Positions 8,926 to 9,441 of a stretch of DNA of 9,441 bases are shown here, in pieces (the stretch's first letter is position 1; each line of letters starts with the position of its first letter). The notes below the pieces were generated by a model. It was not told the DNA's origin. It worked only from the letters and a program-made list of their open reading frames with translations, and made no database searches. Origin of the DNA: Burkholderiaceae bacterium (GTDB taxonomy: Bacteria > Pseudomonadota > Gammaproteobacteria > Burkholderiales > Burkholderiaceae); contig JASLEM010000372.1 in assembly GCA_030151165.1 (NCBI GenBank), positions 1-9,441 on the forward strand, written 5' to 3'. A program made the position numbers and the translations under genes.

Positions 8926-9441
8926 ATGCCTCCCGCCCTCGAATCGTCCACCCTGCCCGCCGAGTCCGCCGAAGCCGCCGCCGGGACGGTGCGGCCGGTC
9001 GCCCTGTCGCGTGGCGCGGCGCTGCATCGCTGGGCCGCGATCCTGGTGCTGGGTTTCGCTTCCGGCCTGCCGCTGGCGCTCACCGGGCCGGCGCTGCAGG
9101 CGTGGCTCACGACGGACGGCGTCGACCTCGCGCAGATCGGCTTCCTGAGCCTGATCGGCCTGCCGTACACGTTCAAGTTCCTGTGGGCGCCGCTGATGGA
9201 CCGGGTCGACCTGCCGCTGTTCGGGCGCCGCCGCGGCTGGGTCGTGCTGACGCAGGTGCTGCTCGCGCTGGCACTGTTCGCGCTCGCGGGCGTCTCGCCG
9301 AAGCTCGCGCTGCCGCTGTTCGCGGCGCTGGGCGTCGGCACGGCCTTCCTCAGCGCGTCGCAGGACGTCGTGATCGACGCCTACCGCACCGACCTGCTGC
9401 CGCAGCGCGAGCGCGGCGTGGGCTCGTCGCTGTACGTGATG
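8926..9441 (+). CDS. ampG: AmpG-family muropeptide MFS permease, N-terminal part (truncated by window edge)
   Basis: The first 172 codons of a major facilitator permease are present and the frame runs off the window. AmpG is an inner-membrane proton symporter that imports GlcNAc-anhydroMurNAc (peptides) released during cell-wall turnover, feeding peptidoglycan recycling and, where present, AmpR/AmpC beta-lactamase control. Diagnostic AmpG sequence is visible: LGFASGLPLALTGPALQAWL (about 42-61), the IGFLSLIGLPYTFKFLWAPL stretch (about 71-90) followed by MDR, the GRRRGWVVLTQ loop (about 100-110), and SQDVVIDAYRTDLL (about 145-158). TM segments fall near 36-56, 70-90 and 103-123. A roughly 25-residue Ala/Glu/Pro-rich cytoplasmic N-terminus precedes the core and is of ordinary type. 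ATG at 8926 is the only start that fits. No Shine-Dalgarno sequence precedes it. The full E. coli protein has 491 residues, so about two thirds is missing here. Confidence 0.9.
   Translation, partial: MPPALESSTLPAESAEAAAGTVRPVALSRGAALHRWAAILVLGFASGLPLALTGPALQAWLTTDGVDLAQIGFLSLIGLPYTFKFLWAPLMDRVDLPLFGRRRGWVVLTQVLLALALFALAGVSPKLALPLFAALGVGTAFLSASQDVVIDAYRTDLLPQRERGVGSSLYVM

Overview
The window is very GC-rich DNA with a strong preference for G or C at third codon positions. It holds six protein-coding genes packed with little intergenic space. Base composition, an AmpG-type permease and Gram-negative periplasmic proteins point to a proteobacterium, most likely a betaproteobacterium of the Burkholderiales. 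That placement is an inference from composition and gene style; there is no rRNA or other marker to confirm it. I saw no tRNA, rRNA, CRISPR array, insertion sequence or phage gene.

Layout. Positions 1-930 (+) hold the 3' part of a secreted CAP/SCP-domain protein with a C-terminal beta-rich domain. Convergent to it, a three-gene minus-strand operon (4823 down to 952) encodes a peptide-type ABC importer: a DppB-type permease, a DppC-type permease with a large periplasmic insert, and a double ATPase with two fused nucleotide-binding domains. Its solute-binding protein (4974-6836, +) is transcribed divergently from a 150-base region. That region contains a perfect 8-bp inverted repeat next to a plausible minus-strand promoter. 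Next come a periplasmic protein built almost entirely of TPR repeats with an NlpI-like tail (6911-8875, +) and the first 172 codons of an AmpG-family permease (8926 to the window edge, +).

How the genes may work together. The binding protein, two permeases and fused ATPase form a complete family 5 peptide importer. Imported oligopeptides are the default substrate. AmpG imports anhydro-muropeptides during peptidoglycan recycling, and NlpI-type TPR proteins are known scaffolds for murein hydrolases. The cluster could therefore concern cell-wall fragment uptake and turnover. This rests on neighbourhood and family knowledge only.

Nothing in the window is clearly a new system. The points most worth a second look are the inverted repeat at the predicted operon transcription start, the possibly leaderless ampG start, the TPR protein with its NlpI-like C-terminus, and the peptide importer/AmpG neighbourhood.
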